From Sphagnum compactum (Eukaryota; Bryophyta; Sphagnopsida; Sphagnales), in the NCBI GenBank assembly GCA_965153455.1, contig OZ234494.1:15872001-15936000 (forward strand): a stretch of DNA of 64,000 nucleotides, read 5' to 3'. This document shows positions 26,401-39,500 of the stretch, in pieces. The notes beneath the pieces were generated by a model. That model did not search any database and was not told the origin of the DNA. It saw only the letters and a program-made list of their open reading frames with translations. Every line of letters starts with the position of its first letter. Position 1 is the first letter of the stretch. The translations under genes were made by a program, and so were the position numbers.

Positions 26401-29400
26401 GGGTATTTTGTGGGTGTCCCAAGTGGGGTGGTGCAAGAGCCTAACCTTATGTGATCATTATTTGTGGACATCATAGTCATGCATGTACACAAATGGTTAT
26501 TGCATTTGCATATGAAGCATGAACTTGAGATTGTGTTGCCTAGTGAGATGATGGTGGTTTTATGCAATGCATTATAAATTTGCAAAATATAGGTTTAGGG
26601 TTAGCAAGAAATAGTCCTGTTAGTGGATGTATTTGATAAACATGTAGTCTTTAATGATTTGTAATCTTTTGATTGTTGAATTGGGGAATTTGCGAAGGAC
26701 CTGTGTGCATGATAATTTCTTTGTGGTCAGAAGCATTGACCATTGTTGTCCATGTATTGCATACATTTAACTACATGTTTTTAAACTACATGTTAGGATT
26801 TTCTTTGTTGTTTATACCGTTTTTGGTAGTAAATTAAAGCTTGCATTCGCTTGGAATTGTAAGAGGAGTTATTTAGTGTTTTTGTTCAAGAAAGGTAAGG
26901 TCTTTGACATCTAAAATCATGTTTTCAATTAGTGTAGCATAATGTAAATTTGGTGCATTATCAAATTTGTTGTGTGATTCAAGGCTTTTCTTAGCTACAA
27001 GCCTTGATCCACTCTTGACAAGAGTAGCAATACACACACATGTTGTGGATGATTTTAAGGTGAAAATCCTTGATAGAGGTATTGAAGGAAAAATCAAATA
27101 TATTGTTTTGGAGAAACTACATGCATCCTTTTGGGCAATTGTTATGTTGCCAGAAGAAAATTTTGGAAAAAAATCTTGGTGGGTGATGATAGTCCTCCTT
27201 ATAAGGACATGAGTTGGATGACATGCTTAAAGAATTCAAGGTTGTGTCCAATCAGACCATTAAGGACATCATCCACAAAGCGAAGGAATTTTTTTTTTTA
27301 AAAGTGTTTTTGAAATCAAGCAACACTCAATTTATGATTATTTCCAAAATATTGTTTTTCCTGTTCAAAATAATCCATAATCATGTCATGTTCTCCAAGT
27401 GTCTGCTCATGGACATGCATTGGGAATGGAGTATGTGAGACGGATCTTTGAAGGAAATTTGATTCATTGTTAGATTTGTTTTGACCATGTCAAACACATA
27501 ATTAGATGGACGATCATTGTGATGCATGTGTATGATCCATTGTATCAAGGAACGATGATATTAATGTTGTACAAAATCAAAGTAGAGGATGAAACAACTC
27601 AAGTTTTTGTCTTAAATGAAGTTCAACACATTTTGCCATGAACACAAGGTGAACGAAATGAGATTTGTAGAGTTCATGGGGAATATAACAATGACGAATT
27701 GAAATGATGTGAGGGCCATGTATAACAACAGAAAGAAGATGGAAGATTGTGAATGCACATGCAATTTTCATTGGGTGGAAACCCTTTACAAACACATTCA
27801 TTAGTAAGGATGTGTTCCTAGTTCACTTAGAATTTCATTAAGAATTTCACTAGGAGATTCATTAATCATTTAAATGAAATCATCACTAATTGATTATATT
27901 AAAATTCTAATGAATTCATCATCTCTTTTAATGATTGGCAATAAGGTGGTACGAACAAGTGAATTCACTAAAAATTAATCAAATTAAAAATTCTCATATG
28001 ACATTTAAAAAAAAATTAAATTATTGTTTATTTTTTAAAATATTAATTAAAAATGTATATTTTATATTTTAATAATAAATAATTTTTGTACAATTAACAT
28101 ATACCATTAACCACATGGGAATTTTACCAAGGTTTGACCTTTGAACTCCAAAATGATAACTCATTGCCATTTTCATCCAACCACTTCATTTGATATCAAA
28201 CAAGTGGAATGATGATTGTATTTATTATGTTATTTATTCCAAACGTATTGCAAAAGTTGACTATAACTATTATCATAAAATTCAAATGGGGTTGCAAGGT
28301 TTAAAGGTTTTAATTATGAAAACTTTGCTGAAAGCATTAGGGTTTGAAAATGTTTAAATGAGAGCTCGTGGCCATTTGCAAGTTGAAGCGTTTTCAACGT
28401 CAAAAAAACCCAAGCCTTGAAGTAAACTTTTTGTACCAATTATTTTTTTTCAATTTGTTTGTAAACTAGTTGTGTGTTCAATTTATAGGAGAAACAAAAA
28501 ATTTAAAATGTTATTCTGAACTCTTTTAAAACCTGAGAATTTTTGGTTGGTTGAAAATGTTTTGTTTAAGGTTGAAGGCTTTAGGCCTAGAATTTCATTA
28601 CGCTCCCCTCAATTGGTGTTGACTATTGTTAAATCAGGAATTTAAAATTCCAATTCATCTTAAATTGTTTGTTTCAATGAATTCATTAGGTCCTTTAAAA
28701 TAGAATTTAAAGTTTTTATATGTTTTTAAATTTAGGGTGTTGACAAGCTATGGTTCACACAATTTGTGACAAATTTGGAATTACATAATATCAAAAGTAG
28801 CAACACGTAAGATTTCATTCACTTTGAATAATTTTAAAGATCACATATAAATGATTTGGGCTTCAAAATTAAAAGAAATCACAATAATTATGAATATGAG
28901 ATTGAAATATAATTATACATTTGTGTAAATGTACACCAATAATCTAATAAAAGTTTTTAAAAAACCCTTATTTGACAACAACTTTCCATTTTTAAAAAAA
29001 TTGAAAACTTCATCTTACTTTTATCAAATGATTAAAAACAAATTTAGCCCCTGTAAATCTTCAATGGAAGAAAATTTTCTAACCTAAAATAATCATAATC
29101 ATTAACATTTTCATACCATAATGTGCTAATGAACATTTAAAAATCATCTTGTTTAAATTCCACGACCTTAAATGTTTTTTGAAAACTTTGATGGGAAAGA
29201 TTGTTCTTTATGGTTTCTTGTATGTTTGTGTAAAATTTCATGGAAAATTTATTATTAAATGTAGTATTTCTTAGTCCTTTTGTTGGAATTGTAGAAATGT
29301 GATAAGGCTCTCCAAATCAAAATAATATTTTGAACTATTATATCATTCATATGTGCATTGATTTCACAACATAATGCTAAATTGGGATATGAACCATCAT

Positions 29401-32400
29401 GTTTTACAAAACTTTAATGAAAATTATGTTCCAAATTTTTCACCATGATGCATGAAACTTGGATAGGTACTTAAAATTGTCGAATTGTGATAGTTTTTTT
29501 GTGTAAACCATATCTTTACCCTTTATTGTATGTTCATTTATAAACTTTCAAAAGATATTTAATGTTTGTTTTTAGTGAATTTAAAGGCTTGTAATGAGCA
29601 CAAGCAACATTCACATTGGTATTTGAATTCAATAATTTTACCTCATTTCTCTTTTATTGTTTTTTTTTACATTCTTGAAGGTGTTTATAGGGTATGGGAT
29701 TGTGTGAAAAAATGATAAAAGGATTCTAAAAAAGGAATTCAAGGTGTTGGAAAGGTTCAAAATGCATCTAAAATGGAAAAAAAAAAAGGTATTTTGTTTT
29801 GTTTTCTAATTACAATGTCGATTATACATATTACTTTTAAGATAAACATCATGAAGACAAAATAGGTGTTCCAAATGGGCCACATGTAGATTAAACTCTT
29901 CACATGGCTCACAAACTTATTTCAATCATATGGAATCACGATGTTTAATAGATATTACAAATTTCATAAAAACTAAAAATCATTTCAATCATTTAAAAAA
30001 TATATTTGTATTTTTTAGTATGTTATGACATATATGTTTTTGGCACAAATATAGTCTAACATCATATACTCATACATGAAAATGTACTTCTTTCATTATT
30101 TCATTAAACATTGTAATTTGGTTTAAGATTGGATGCCTATGTATTTGGAAACTTTTGAATTGTACTTGGACTATCCCCCCAATTTGATTCTTCCAAAAGG
30201 TCTAGAAGGAAAAATTTGACATTGATTCCCTATACAATCTAATTTTTTCTTAAGGGAACAAAAGAGGGAACATGGAGAAGAAGAAGAGGAAGAAGGATGT
30301 AGTTGAGATGAACATTCCTCAAGTTTTTTTTGTGTTGTTTAATGTAGAGAACCAACTACTTCATGCAATATAGGAGACCCAATTTGTGCCAAAATAGTAA
30401 AATTCCCCTTTGTAGGAGTGATCCCCAAATGTGTTTAGGGTCGTTTAAAGTCTTTGACCTAACACTTCCACCCATTATTGGAAGAGGTGAAGACTTGTCC
30501 ATTTTTCTATAGGAAGAGCAAAAGGTGTTTCCTTTGCTTCCTCAATTGACCACAATTCCCCTAGCAACTGAAATGACCTTTAGATTATTGAGAAGATCAC
30601 AAAACCTTTCCTGGTCATTGCTTGTGAAAACCAAGGTTGCTACCAAAGCTTGGCCTACTACTTTTTACAAGATAAGCTTATTTTGGAAGAAGGTATTTGA
30701 TTTTTTCCTTCAATCCTCCTCATTGGCTTCTTTTCAAATGTTCTCATGGTATTTTTTTACAAGAATCTATGAAGGATAATGCCAACCTTCTCATTGTAGA
30801 AATCCTTAGCAATTTATTGATTTCATATGTTTTTGATTTGCCATCACTAGTCACCTCTTGGAACAAAAGGGTACTGAAGTACGTGGTTTCCAATATCTTT
30901 GGGTTTGTAGACAAGTATGTGGTAAAGAACAAAAACATCCTTCTTTTTATCATGATGAATTTTGTGCTTTAAGGGATATGAAGGCATATTTCAATGACTA
31001 TTGCTTCAAGATTTGCTCCAAGTAGGCTGTCGTGAATGGCTTACATTGCAAAAGCCCATAAACAAGTTTGAAAAAATGACATTTTAACCTAATCATGAAT
31101 TGATTGTTCATGAATTCTACCCTCAACATTTTGAATGAGATTATGTTTTTCTTTGAAAAGATTCTTGTGAAAAGGGCCACTTTCTTTTTTTGGGAGCTAG
31201 GAGGTTTCCATTTTTTCACAATTCCTAGTGATATCCATGGACAAGGAGAAAATGTGGAAGAAGATGATGTCTTGTACAATTGAACCAGCTTGGATTTGAT
31301 TTAGAAGTCCAAGATCGGGATTCCTTTTCAAGTAGGGCATGAAATCCATGTCTCTACTACTTTTGTGTGTTTTTACAAACATTTTTTTCTCTTGACAACT
31401 TCATTGTCGACATCAATGTTGCTACATGTGATCTTCATCTTTCATTTTTCAATGTTTATTTTTTTCAATTTTAGGTTTTCGTTATTTGACTTACATTAAA
31501 TACATTTCCTTTATCTCCCTCCAGGGAATTTTTTGAAAGCTTGTGAATTTTTGACAAACACATTTTGGTGCTTGAATCATATCATGATGTGTTTGTTGAG
31601 GGTTTACAACCATTGTTGGAAGTTGTTGCCAATGATACATATATAGGAGAGGAGGACATTAGCAACCCCAAAATATAGATGAATAATATACTTAGACTTG
31701 ATCTTGATTGTGAGTAAGTTACCCCTCAAATGTTTGATGTAGCATGGTTCTAGTGTTTGTAAATTTATTTGTTTGTTGTTTTTTCACTAGATTGTGGTTG
31801 TTGTATTGCACAACTCTTTCTCCTCCAAGCTCGAGGACGATTCCATTCTTTGCTCGCAAGGAGTTCTACCCTATTCCTCCATAGAATCCTTCATTGCTAA
31901 TATATTTTGTAATAAGTACTAAATATCTAGGTTCATTACCATCTCCTTTTATTTCTCTACCTCCTAGTTATGATAGTTTTGTTTTAGGATACGTTGAAAA
32001 TGAGGTGGTTGAATGATTTACATTTCTACACCTATTTTGAATTTTTTTGAGCTTGGGAGTTGATTATGGTGTTTGATGTGCATTTTCATGGTCCAATGGT
32101 TGGATGGAAAGTTTTGTGTTCTTGAATTTTATAATATTTATTCTCCATATCCTTATTTTTAGTCATGTTTGATGTTTATTAGTGATGTATGTTTATGTTG
32201 AATTTTATTATTGTTTTGAAGGTAACATCTAAATTGCATTTCAATTCATCTTCATTCAATTCCAATTAAATTGTGCAAATTTATGCCAAACTTTTGCAAG
32301 CATTTTAAATAAAGCTACATGTCCAACCTCATGCAAGTTTTTTCAGTTATTGCATGTAGAATAAGATTAAATTAAGGGAACCAATGCTAGAAAACCTTCA

Positions 32401-35125
32401 ATTTTAAAGTCTTCAAATTGGGTAATAGATCATTTTAAGTACCCTCGACAAAATTAGTTTTCAATGTTTATTAATGATTTTTTTTTACTCTTGTACAATT
32501 CAATTCCCCAATAGACTATTCATATCCCCAATAGACTGCTAACATTATGAGTTTATGTTGCCTTTTCAAACAATTAGGATACAAAGTAACCTTTCAAGTT
32601 TTCCTAACGACATAGAAGACTATTACATAGTACATAATTACCTTATGTTTATGTTATTCTAGTTTTCAATCCACATTCCCAAACATACAACTTCCAAATC
32701 TAATGTTTTTGAGTTTTAATTCCACCTTGGTCAGTTTTGATTCATGTTTAAATTTTTTGAGTTCATTCCAATTTATTTATAAACTTTCCAAATTATAAAC
32801 CTCTTAAGCTAAACATATCACACAACAACTGGTTTCTAGATGAACCATATGCATTGTGACCTTTGATTTTGCAAATATTCACAACCTGTTAGAAGTCAAG
32901 ATTAAACATTGTTAACAAGGTCCACTATAAAAATATTCGATAATCTTGTATTTTAATTTGGGACAACATTTTTTTTTTCACCTTTAAAAAACAAAATCAA
33001 GGAAAATGGATTTGCAAAACAATAATAGATACATTGAGAATTATTTTTTTCATCTATTGTACCAAAAATTACAATCCACTTCGATTTCAATGATACCATG
33101 AGTTTTTGTTAGGGTTGTATTAATGTGAGCCAGTCTCCACCCGCAATGGGTGATTATCATTTGATTCCTATTTTGACCTTTTGGTCTTTTTTGGCTCTTC
33201 ATCACTGGAATCGATTATTAAGAATGATGGTTTTCTTTTTTGATCTCCCTACTTATTTTGTCATTTAGAACAAGCAAGTCCATTTCCCTATTATACACTA
33301 GTCAAAATGACTTGTATAGATCGTCCTCTGAGTTAGAAGCTTCGTTTGGCCATTTCCTTTGCAAGAAGGCATCCTTGAGGTGATAGGAACTTTTGTCTCA
33401 AAATCCCAAGAAGTAATTGCACTGCCGTTTAAACCTTGATTTATAATTTTGATTAGTTGGGTACCTTGGCCATGTATTGTTTCTAAGAGCTGGTCGCAAG
33501 TTGTTCATAAATTTTGGTATCAACATTTTGATTATTATTTCGTAAATCTTGTGATCCTGCAAGTCATTTCTTGAAGCCCAATGTCCCACCTCTAGCTGGA
33601 ACTTGACATTGACCTTCTTCATCTCTATTTTCTTTATGAGCAGGTATAAGTCTAAGTCTATAGGTGTTTGATGATAATGTGCTCTTGGCATGCTTGCAAC
33701 TATGATCAAGCGTGAAATTCGAGCTTCTGTCTGAAGTTATTTTAACCAAAAACTTATACTGGCTTCAAAAATTTGTTCATTTTTCCATCTTCTTCAGATC
33801 AATATACATTCTCATTCTCTATTATTCCTTCTGTAGTCTGAATTTTTCCAAAGGTTAAAACGATCACAATATATATCTGCAAATTTTAATAGGTAAAAAA
33901 TTCTATGGGAAAACAACACATTCCTTGATTTTTTCCATGTCTTATTATAAGAAGGGGTGTATTAGCCATGTGCATTTTCATTTTGTATTTTTAAACTTGA
34001 CATCATGTCCACATCCCTGTTTTGGGTTTGTCAATATCCCATGACCCCATGGAAATATTCCATAGTTTCTCAATTTCCTTTGCCGTTAGGGTTGTTTGGG
34101 TGCCGAAGGACCCCTCAAATTGATTAAGCCCATTCCAATGCACATATGTTAAATAATGTCAAAATGCAACTAGAGTAGTTCTAGTTATAATGGCTTTACA
34201 ATAGTTATGGTTGTAATGGTTTTCTCCTTTGGCAAAATTTCAGAGGTACTAATTATGCCATGAACCCTCCACCCAAAAGTATGTTCTTTCTCAATTATTG
34301 TGTGTTTAGTTTTCGCAAATGACATTATGCCCACATATGCATAGCTTCTTGAAGGCCATCTCTTGTAGTGGTGGGACATTTTAGACATTCCTTACATTTT
34401 AGATGCTACCCAATAATGGTTTGATGCAAAAAATCAATCCTACTGCATTTTCATGTAGGAATTCAATCTTTACATGTTTGATTTTCAATACATTCTACTT
34501 CTGTCACCGTATTTGATAATATTTATCTCAAACGAAGATTGTAAACCTAACTCATTAGTACTCATGAAGTTCAAAGCAAGATCGTCTTCTTCACAATTCC
34601 TTAGATCTTTTTGCATCTTTTATATCCTTGCTTCATTCCATCATTCCCTTTTGTTGTTGGCTTCGATTGGTTAGACAACTAGTTCAATTTAGCTCTAAAG
34701 GTCTCCACCAACTGTTCAATAGAAACCCTTTGCGTATAACCAGTTGCATTTTTCAAGTTTGAAATATCACTATTGGCATCTTCTCTTTTAAGAGTTTGTT
34801 GGGTGGGGGGTAAAAAAACTTTTGTTGTTTGATCAATTTTTTTTGAGTTCTACTAATAACAACAACAAAAAAAAGAAAAAAAAGAAAAGACCGACAAAAA
34901 TGAAAAGGGTGCCGAAAAAGGGCTAGACTCATTAAAGATAACTCTAATATTTTCAAGGTTTTTGATCCCCATAGTCCTTGGGTCTTAGATCAGAGCATGA
35001 GGTTGTGCCCTTTTTCAAGCCCACTATGCTTTGCCAGTGATGAAGAAGAAGCTGCATCCATTCATCTTGGTTGCCATCCATGAGGAGCCTCGGCCCACAG
35101 AACTCCAGTCTGGGCAAGTGACCTC
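26401..35125. other. AT-rich gene-poor region
   Basis: About 8.7 kb with only short frames on either strand. Some stretches, for example 31555-31680 plus and 33398-33709 minus, read as worn coding sequence but match no family I can name. They may be decayed transposon protein remnants. No tRNA, long terminal repeats or splice-connected gene could be found. Confidence 0.45.
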
Positions 35126-35567
35126 CATGATCCAGTTTTTGCAGAAGCTGATCCAAGAAAAGCCAAAAGTGGGGTTGCAGACAAGGTAGCTCTTTGCCAC
35201 CATGATCCAGTTTTTGAATACATTCATTCTTTAAGAAGCTGATCCAAGAAAGGCCAAAAGTGGGGTTGCAGACAAGGTAGCTCTTTGCCACCATGATCCA
35301 GATTTTGCATACATTCATTCTTTAAGAAGCTGATCCAAGAAAGGCCAAGAGTGGGGTTGCGGACAAGGTAGCTCTTTGCCACCATGATCCAGTTTTTGAA
35401 TACATTCACTCTTTAAGAAGCTGATCCAAGAAAGGCCAAAAGTGGGGTTGCAGACAAGGTAGCTCTTTGCCACCATGATCCAGATTTTGCATACATTCAT
35501 TCTTTAAGAAGCTGATCCAAGAAAAGCCAAAAGTGGGGTTGCAGACAAGGTAGCTCTTTGCCACCAA
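35126..35567. repeat. 91-bp minisatellite, about 4.8 copies, with 182-bp dimer pattern
   Basis: Units begin at CATGATCCAG at about 35129, 35202, 35293, 35384 and 35475. The last four starts are spaced exactly 91 bp, and the first copy is shorter by 18 bp. Each contains CTGATCCAAGAAA and GGGGTTGCAGACAAGGTAGC. Copies alternate between a GTTTTTGAATAC type and a GATTTTGCATAC type, so the higher-order unit is about 182 bp. Because 91 is not a multiple of three, short minus-strand frames through the array shift from copy to copy and are not genes. Confidence 0.9.
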
Positions 35568-36052
35568 CATCAATACCTGTGTAATGGCTAATCAAAGAAG
35601 CTCAACAGACCCGCTCCTGGAATAGTCCACCCATCTCTGTTGGGTAGGGCAGTTTACAAGGGACAAGTATCTGCAGAACATTTCTGCAAGAAGTTCAATA
35701 TTCAACCCGCTGGCATGGCTCCACAGGTCCCCACAAGCTGATGTCGAAGAAAAGGACTTGATGATTGTTTGAAGCTTTTTGAACACTTTCCAAACCTGGG
35801 TGGCTGGGCCAGGTCTTAGATCTTAACCTGTTCTTCGTACCTCAGGTGGTTCAGCCATACAGAAGAGACAAAATCATCACAGGACAAGCCTCAACAAAGG
35901 AAACTCGGCAATGTTTTTATTTCTACAAAATGCTTGGGCACCCAGACTTACATTGTTGGCTTCCTTGAGCTCCAAACTCTGCTTCAACCCCTGTCTTCAA
36001 TCCATTGATCGGCCTGCTGCCCCAATGAATATCATGATTTGAGGTATTTTTT

Positions 36053-36258
36053 ATTTGGTGGAGGAAGAAATGACATGCTGATAAGGAGTTAGAAAGAGCA
36101 ATAAACTGAAAAAGGAAGCAAGTTTGTGCAAAATTCTGACTAGTTTGTACAAAACTGCAGGATGAGGAGTTTGGTCCAGTATCAGCTTTCCTTAATAGAT
36201 TACTTCCTGCTGCTGCTCCACCTGCACTTTGTTGTAATGAGACTGAAGGCCAACAACA
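36053..36258 (-). pseudogene. CASP-like (CASPL) exon 3 relic, inverted relative to the intact gene
   Basis: The minus-strand translation resembles exon 3 of the CASPL gene at 37417-38878. Shared segments include AFSL, SAGGAAA followed by LLRK, CSF, and the fourth membrane helix FIALSNSLSACHFF against FIAVCNSFSAYRLF. An extra base in an ACAACAAAG stretch, compared with GCAGCAAG in the intact copy, shifts the frame inside the third membrane segment. The splice acceptor AG before the exon is missing. I found no counterpart of exons 1 and 2 farther along the minus strand. It is best read as a dead paralogue left by an inverted duplication. Confidence 0.65.
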
Positions 36259-37416
36259 CCCAGGCACTTGTCAATAAGGTACATCTATTCAACCTGGTTC
36301 TCCCACATCCAGGATGCTCTTAGAGATAGCTAGAAGCTGTACAAAACAAAACAGCCAAGGATCTCATAGAGAATTTTTCACAGCACTCTTAGAGCTCTTG
36401 AAAGATAATATATCTCCAAAATTTTGTTTGTCACTGCAAAAGTTTTTTCTTCACATTACCAGTAATGGACTAGTCACAATAGATCTCCCTGAGCTTCATG
36501 TTCTAACGTAGTTCCAAGATGTCAACATACACGCACGAGATTCCTGAGTCAGTTGTAAGTCCTGTGTTGTTGTTAGCATGATTTCATGGGAGAGTTTGAG
36601 GGAATCGCGAGTGGTTCCTTAAGTCATGCCAGAAATGTCTCTATAGTGAACTCCACATGACCTTGAATAAGTGTAGGGATACCAAACTTTGGCCCATTTC
36701 CATGTGATGCACATACATACAGACAGAAAGTCCGCCTCAGTCGGACGCCAATTAAGCGCCAAGCTCCAACTTGCGCGCCGCCTGTTGATGATGATAATGT
36801 TACCCAGAGTCCGTTGTTTGTGGGGGAGGATCTTTCGGTAGCAGACTAAGTAGAAGCTGAACAGTAGTAACAAACAAGCCAGATTTCTCGCAGTCTGGAA
36901 TTTCCAGTTTCAGCTCATGGGCTCCAAAGTCCACAGCCAAAACTCACAATAGTAGGAGCCGTAATGCATGGAGCTCGGCTGCTTTTGTAATGAAACTTAG
37001 TTTGTTGTTGTTGTTGTCGTCGTCGTCGAGATCTAGCAGAGTCCCATCTGAAAGTTCACCAGTATGTGTGCTTTCCTTCTCTAAAAACATCTTGGTGCAC
37101 AACTTGGTGCATTCGACATCATGAGTGCATAACCTTTGAGAGAGAGAGATAGCAAAAACTGATATCAACACATCTTTGAAATGTTTCACAATCTCTCAAT
37201 CATCAGCCGTAGTGTGAGCATTCGTATCTTCACAAGTACCTTCGGATGCCAAAGAGACATATTTCAGTCATCAAGGTCGTAGAAGAATTATTGTGGCAGC
37301 GGGAGATCCATCTTTCCCTCGAGGAACAACACTCTCTCTCTTCGACACAATTCCGAAGAGGAGCTTAGCAAACAGAGAGAAAGTCGGTTTTTGTTCCTGG
37401 CCCGGGTGAGAAGAAA

Positions 37417-38878
37417 ATGGCACAATCGGCATGGAACACGCAGTTTTTTGATGGTCGTGTTTTCCCGAAGAAGCCCGGGCATTCGGCGGAGATTGCTGCA
37501 GGCGCAACTCCCCCTGCGATGTACACGCAACCTGCAGCGCTGACGGATCGAGGAAGGATGCTAGGTCTGGCGTCGATCACACTCCGGACGGCGACACTCT
37601 TGTTTTCCATTGTTGCAATCACGATGATGTCTTTGGATAAAGAGGATCGGCGAGTGTCGGCGTTCAGCTTCATCTCTGTCAAGTTCACCGACCTCTCAGC
37701 TTACATGTAAGTGCACAAGCTTCCTGTTGGCACCACTTCCGTCATGACTTTTTGTGCTGATGATCTTCTTCTCATGAATTGCAGCAGCAATGATGATAAT
37801 GAGCTTTGCCAACAAAATGTAGGAAGTTTTTTTTTCCAGGAGTTTCTTCGGAATGCAGCAGACTCTTGATCAAGCTTTCTTCTTCTTCCTCTGTTGTTTG
37901 TTGATGGCGGTGTGAGCCTGTGGCAGATTTCTGGTCTCCATGAATGCAATAGTGTGTGCCTATTCCATGGCGCAGTTGCTTCATACCATCCTTCTGTTGA
38001 TGTCCGGCAAAGCTTTCCCGCAACCTGTTGTGTCCCTTGGAGTCCTCACATACACTTGTGATCAGGTGAGCCACTGAGCAGCAGTTTTGACTTCCATCAC
38101 AATCATGAGCACTATATCTGATCCTTGATGTGTAGTACCTATTTGGTTCAAGGTTTTGCATTCTTTCCACAGAATCCCACCACACAAATGATCATCACAG
38201 ACTGGCTTCTCTCACTGCTGATTGTATAGGGGAAAGCCCTGGCAGCAGGGCATTACACCCACCTCAAGGACAGAACCCTGAGGTCAATGGTGTAATGCTC
38301 TGCTGCCAGGGCTTTCCCATGTATAAAAATCATACGGCAGGCGTTCCTGCTAGTAAGGTGGACACTATGTTTGTTTTTTGTAATGCTCACTGTGCATTTT
38401 GCACACTGAAATGCACACCGGCCGGGTTTTTATGTTGAAGAAAAAGACTTACCTCATTCACATTATCGTGTTGAGAATTTTGTAGAGGAACTTTGCAGAT
38501 TCTCTGAGTTGTCATAATACAATTTGTTTTTCTATGGATCCTTCTGTGTTGAGGAGTTTATGTTGGTTTTTTTTTCTTGAGAGTGATCTGTCTATTCTTG
38601 AGAGGAACTGGCAGTTAAAAGCTAAATGATATTAAGGTACATTGATGGGTGTGCAGGTTTTATCCTTCAGTCTCATGGCAGCAAGTGCAGCTGGAGCAGC
38701 AGCAGCAGTAATCTTAAGGAAAGGCGAAATTGGACTCAGTTGCTCATCCTACAACATACTACAATTCTGTGCAAAGTCTGAAGCAGCAGTGGCCACAAGC
38801 TTCATTTCTTTTATGTTTATTGCTGTTTGCAACTCCTTCTCAGCTTACCGTCTTTTCCAGCAATTGAACGTACCTTAA
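37417..38878 (+). CDS. CASP-like membrane protein (CASPL, DUF588), about 216 aa
   Basis: Three exons, 37417-37706, 37927-38065 and 38657-38878, join in frame (651 nt) with GT-AG introns. The protein has a cytosolic N-terminus of about 50 residues and four predicted membrane helices near 52-73, 98-122, 140-162 and 187-209. It carries the family signatures of an Arg in helix 1 (Arg57, in TLRTA) and an Asp at the start of helix 3 (Asp142, in CDQ). Length is typical of the family. CASPs build plasma-membrane scaffolds that guide cell-wall modification (the Casparian strip in roots); CASPL relatives are membrane proteins of mostly unknown role. The ATG at 37417 follows a leader that is not AT-rich and gives the expected N-terminal length. 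The subfamily cannot be set from this alone. Confidence 0.85.
38228..38320 (+). other. Near-perfect hairpin inside CASPL intron 2
   Basis: Arms 38230-38259 and 38289-38318 are 30 bases each and pair throughout, with the single non-Watson-Crick position being G opposite U in RNA. CCTCA/TGAGG in the 29-base loop can pair further, and short TATA flanks lie just outside. The arm begins GGGAAAGCCCTGGCAGCAGG. This could be a small foldback element, a young miRNA precursor or another RNA stem. I do not recognise the sequence as a known miRNA family. Confidence 0.6.
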
Positions 38879-39114
38879 TTACGCTCAATTTCATTGTTGT
38901 AGGAGAAAAAGCATCTATGTATGGGCAGGGGTTTTTGTTCTTGAATTTTGAAAGTTTCAAGAGAAACTTCATTTGTATAACAGGCTAAGTAATATCTTGG
39001 AGGTCTGGATGCCCAGGTTTGTAGATTAAAAAAAAACTTGCAGATTTTCCATTGTCAAATCTATCTATCCTATTTCATGCTAAGTGTGATTTTCTCTCAT
39101 GTATTTCATGAGGT

Positions 39115-39500
39115 GGTAAAAAGTAAAGAAAAGCTTACACTCACAAGCAAGCTTGCTGCAGCTTGAATAAGGATTCTTATTGAGCCTTTTGCCTCATCAA
39201 TACTTGCTAACACCATGACTGAGGTCTTTCCATTGCTTCTGGAAATGTGATAGAAAGTGCAGATACAGATTTTTGAGTGTATTGTTATGTACTTATCTAT
39301 GTCTGATGTTGGCGGAGCTGATGAAGTCAGTGGTTGAGTAATCAAATGGCAGGCAGTCACTGCCATTTGAGATGAAGAAGGTGCCAGTCTGGTAATTTCT
39401 GAGTAACACTCACAAGGGTTTGGCAACACCCATTTGATGTTTGTTGTTTGTTCTCAGTCCCTCAGGAACTGACATGGCATTTGTTTCCTTGACCTTCAAA
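39115..39500 (+). repeat. Dispersed repeat shared with kinesin intron 2, copy 1
   Basis: This aligns, same strand, with 46722-47115. Shared blocks in order are AAAGCTTAC, TGCAGCTTGAATAAGGAT, GACTGAGTCT-like then TTGCTTC, ATACAGAT-TTT, GGAGCTGATGAAGTCAGT, TAACACTCA and TGACCTTCAAAGT. Identity is moderate, and about 350-390 bp is shared. It also contains a 10-bp inverted pair CAAATGGCAG/CTGCCATTTG (39343-39369). It is likely a transposon-derived repeat; no coding frame is preserved. Confidence 0.6.

Noticed and set aside
35224-35500. Repeated minus-strand frames (MNVFKNWIMVAKSYLV type) suggesting a repeat protein
   Set aside because: The unit is 91 bp, not a multiple of three, so the frame changes each copy. 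This is a non-coding minisatellite.
38228-38320. Calling the intronic hairpin a rho-independent terminator or a named miRNA
   Set aside because: It is in plant nuclear intron DNA with no T-tract, and the arms match none of the common plant miRNAs I know. It is left as an unassigned hairpin.
38642-38656. ATG at the start of the frame at 38642 as the beginning of a separate 78-residue gene
   Set aside because: These bases are the 3' end of CASPL intron 2. The acceptor GTGCAG at 38656 and CASPL similarity place it as exon 3.
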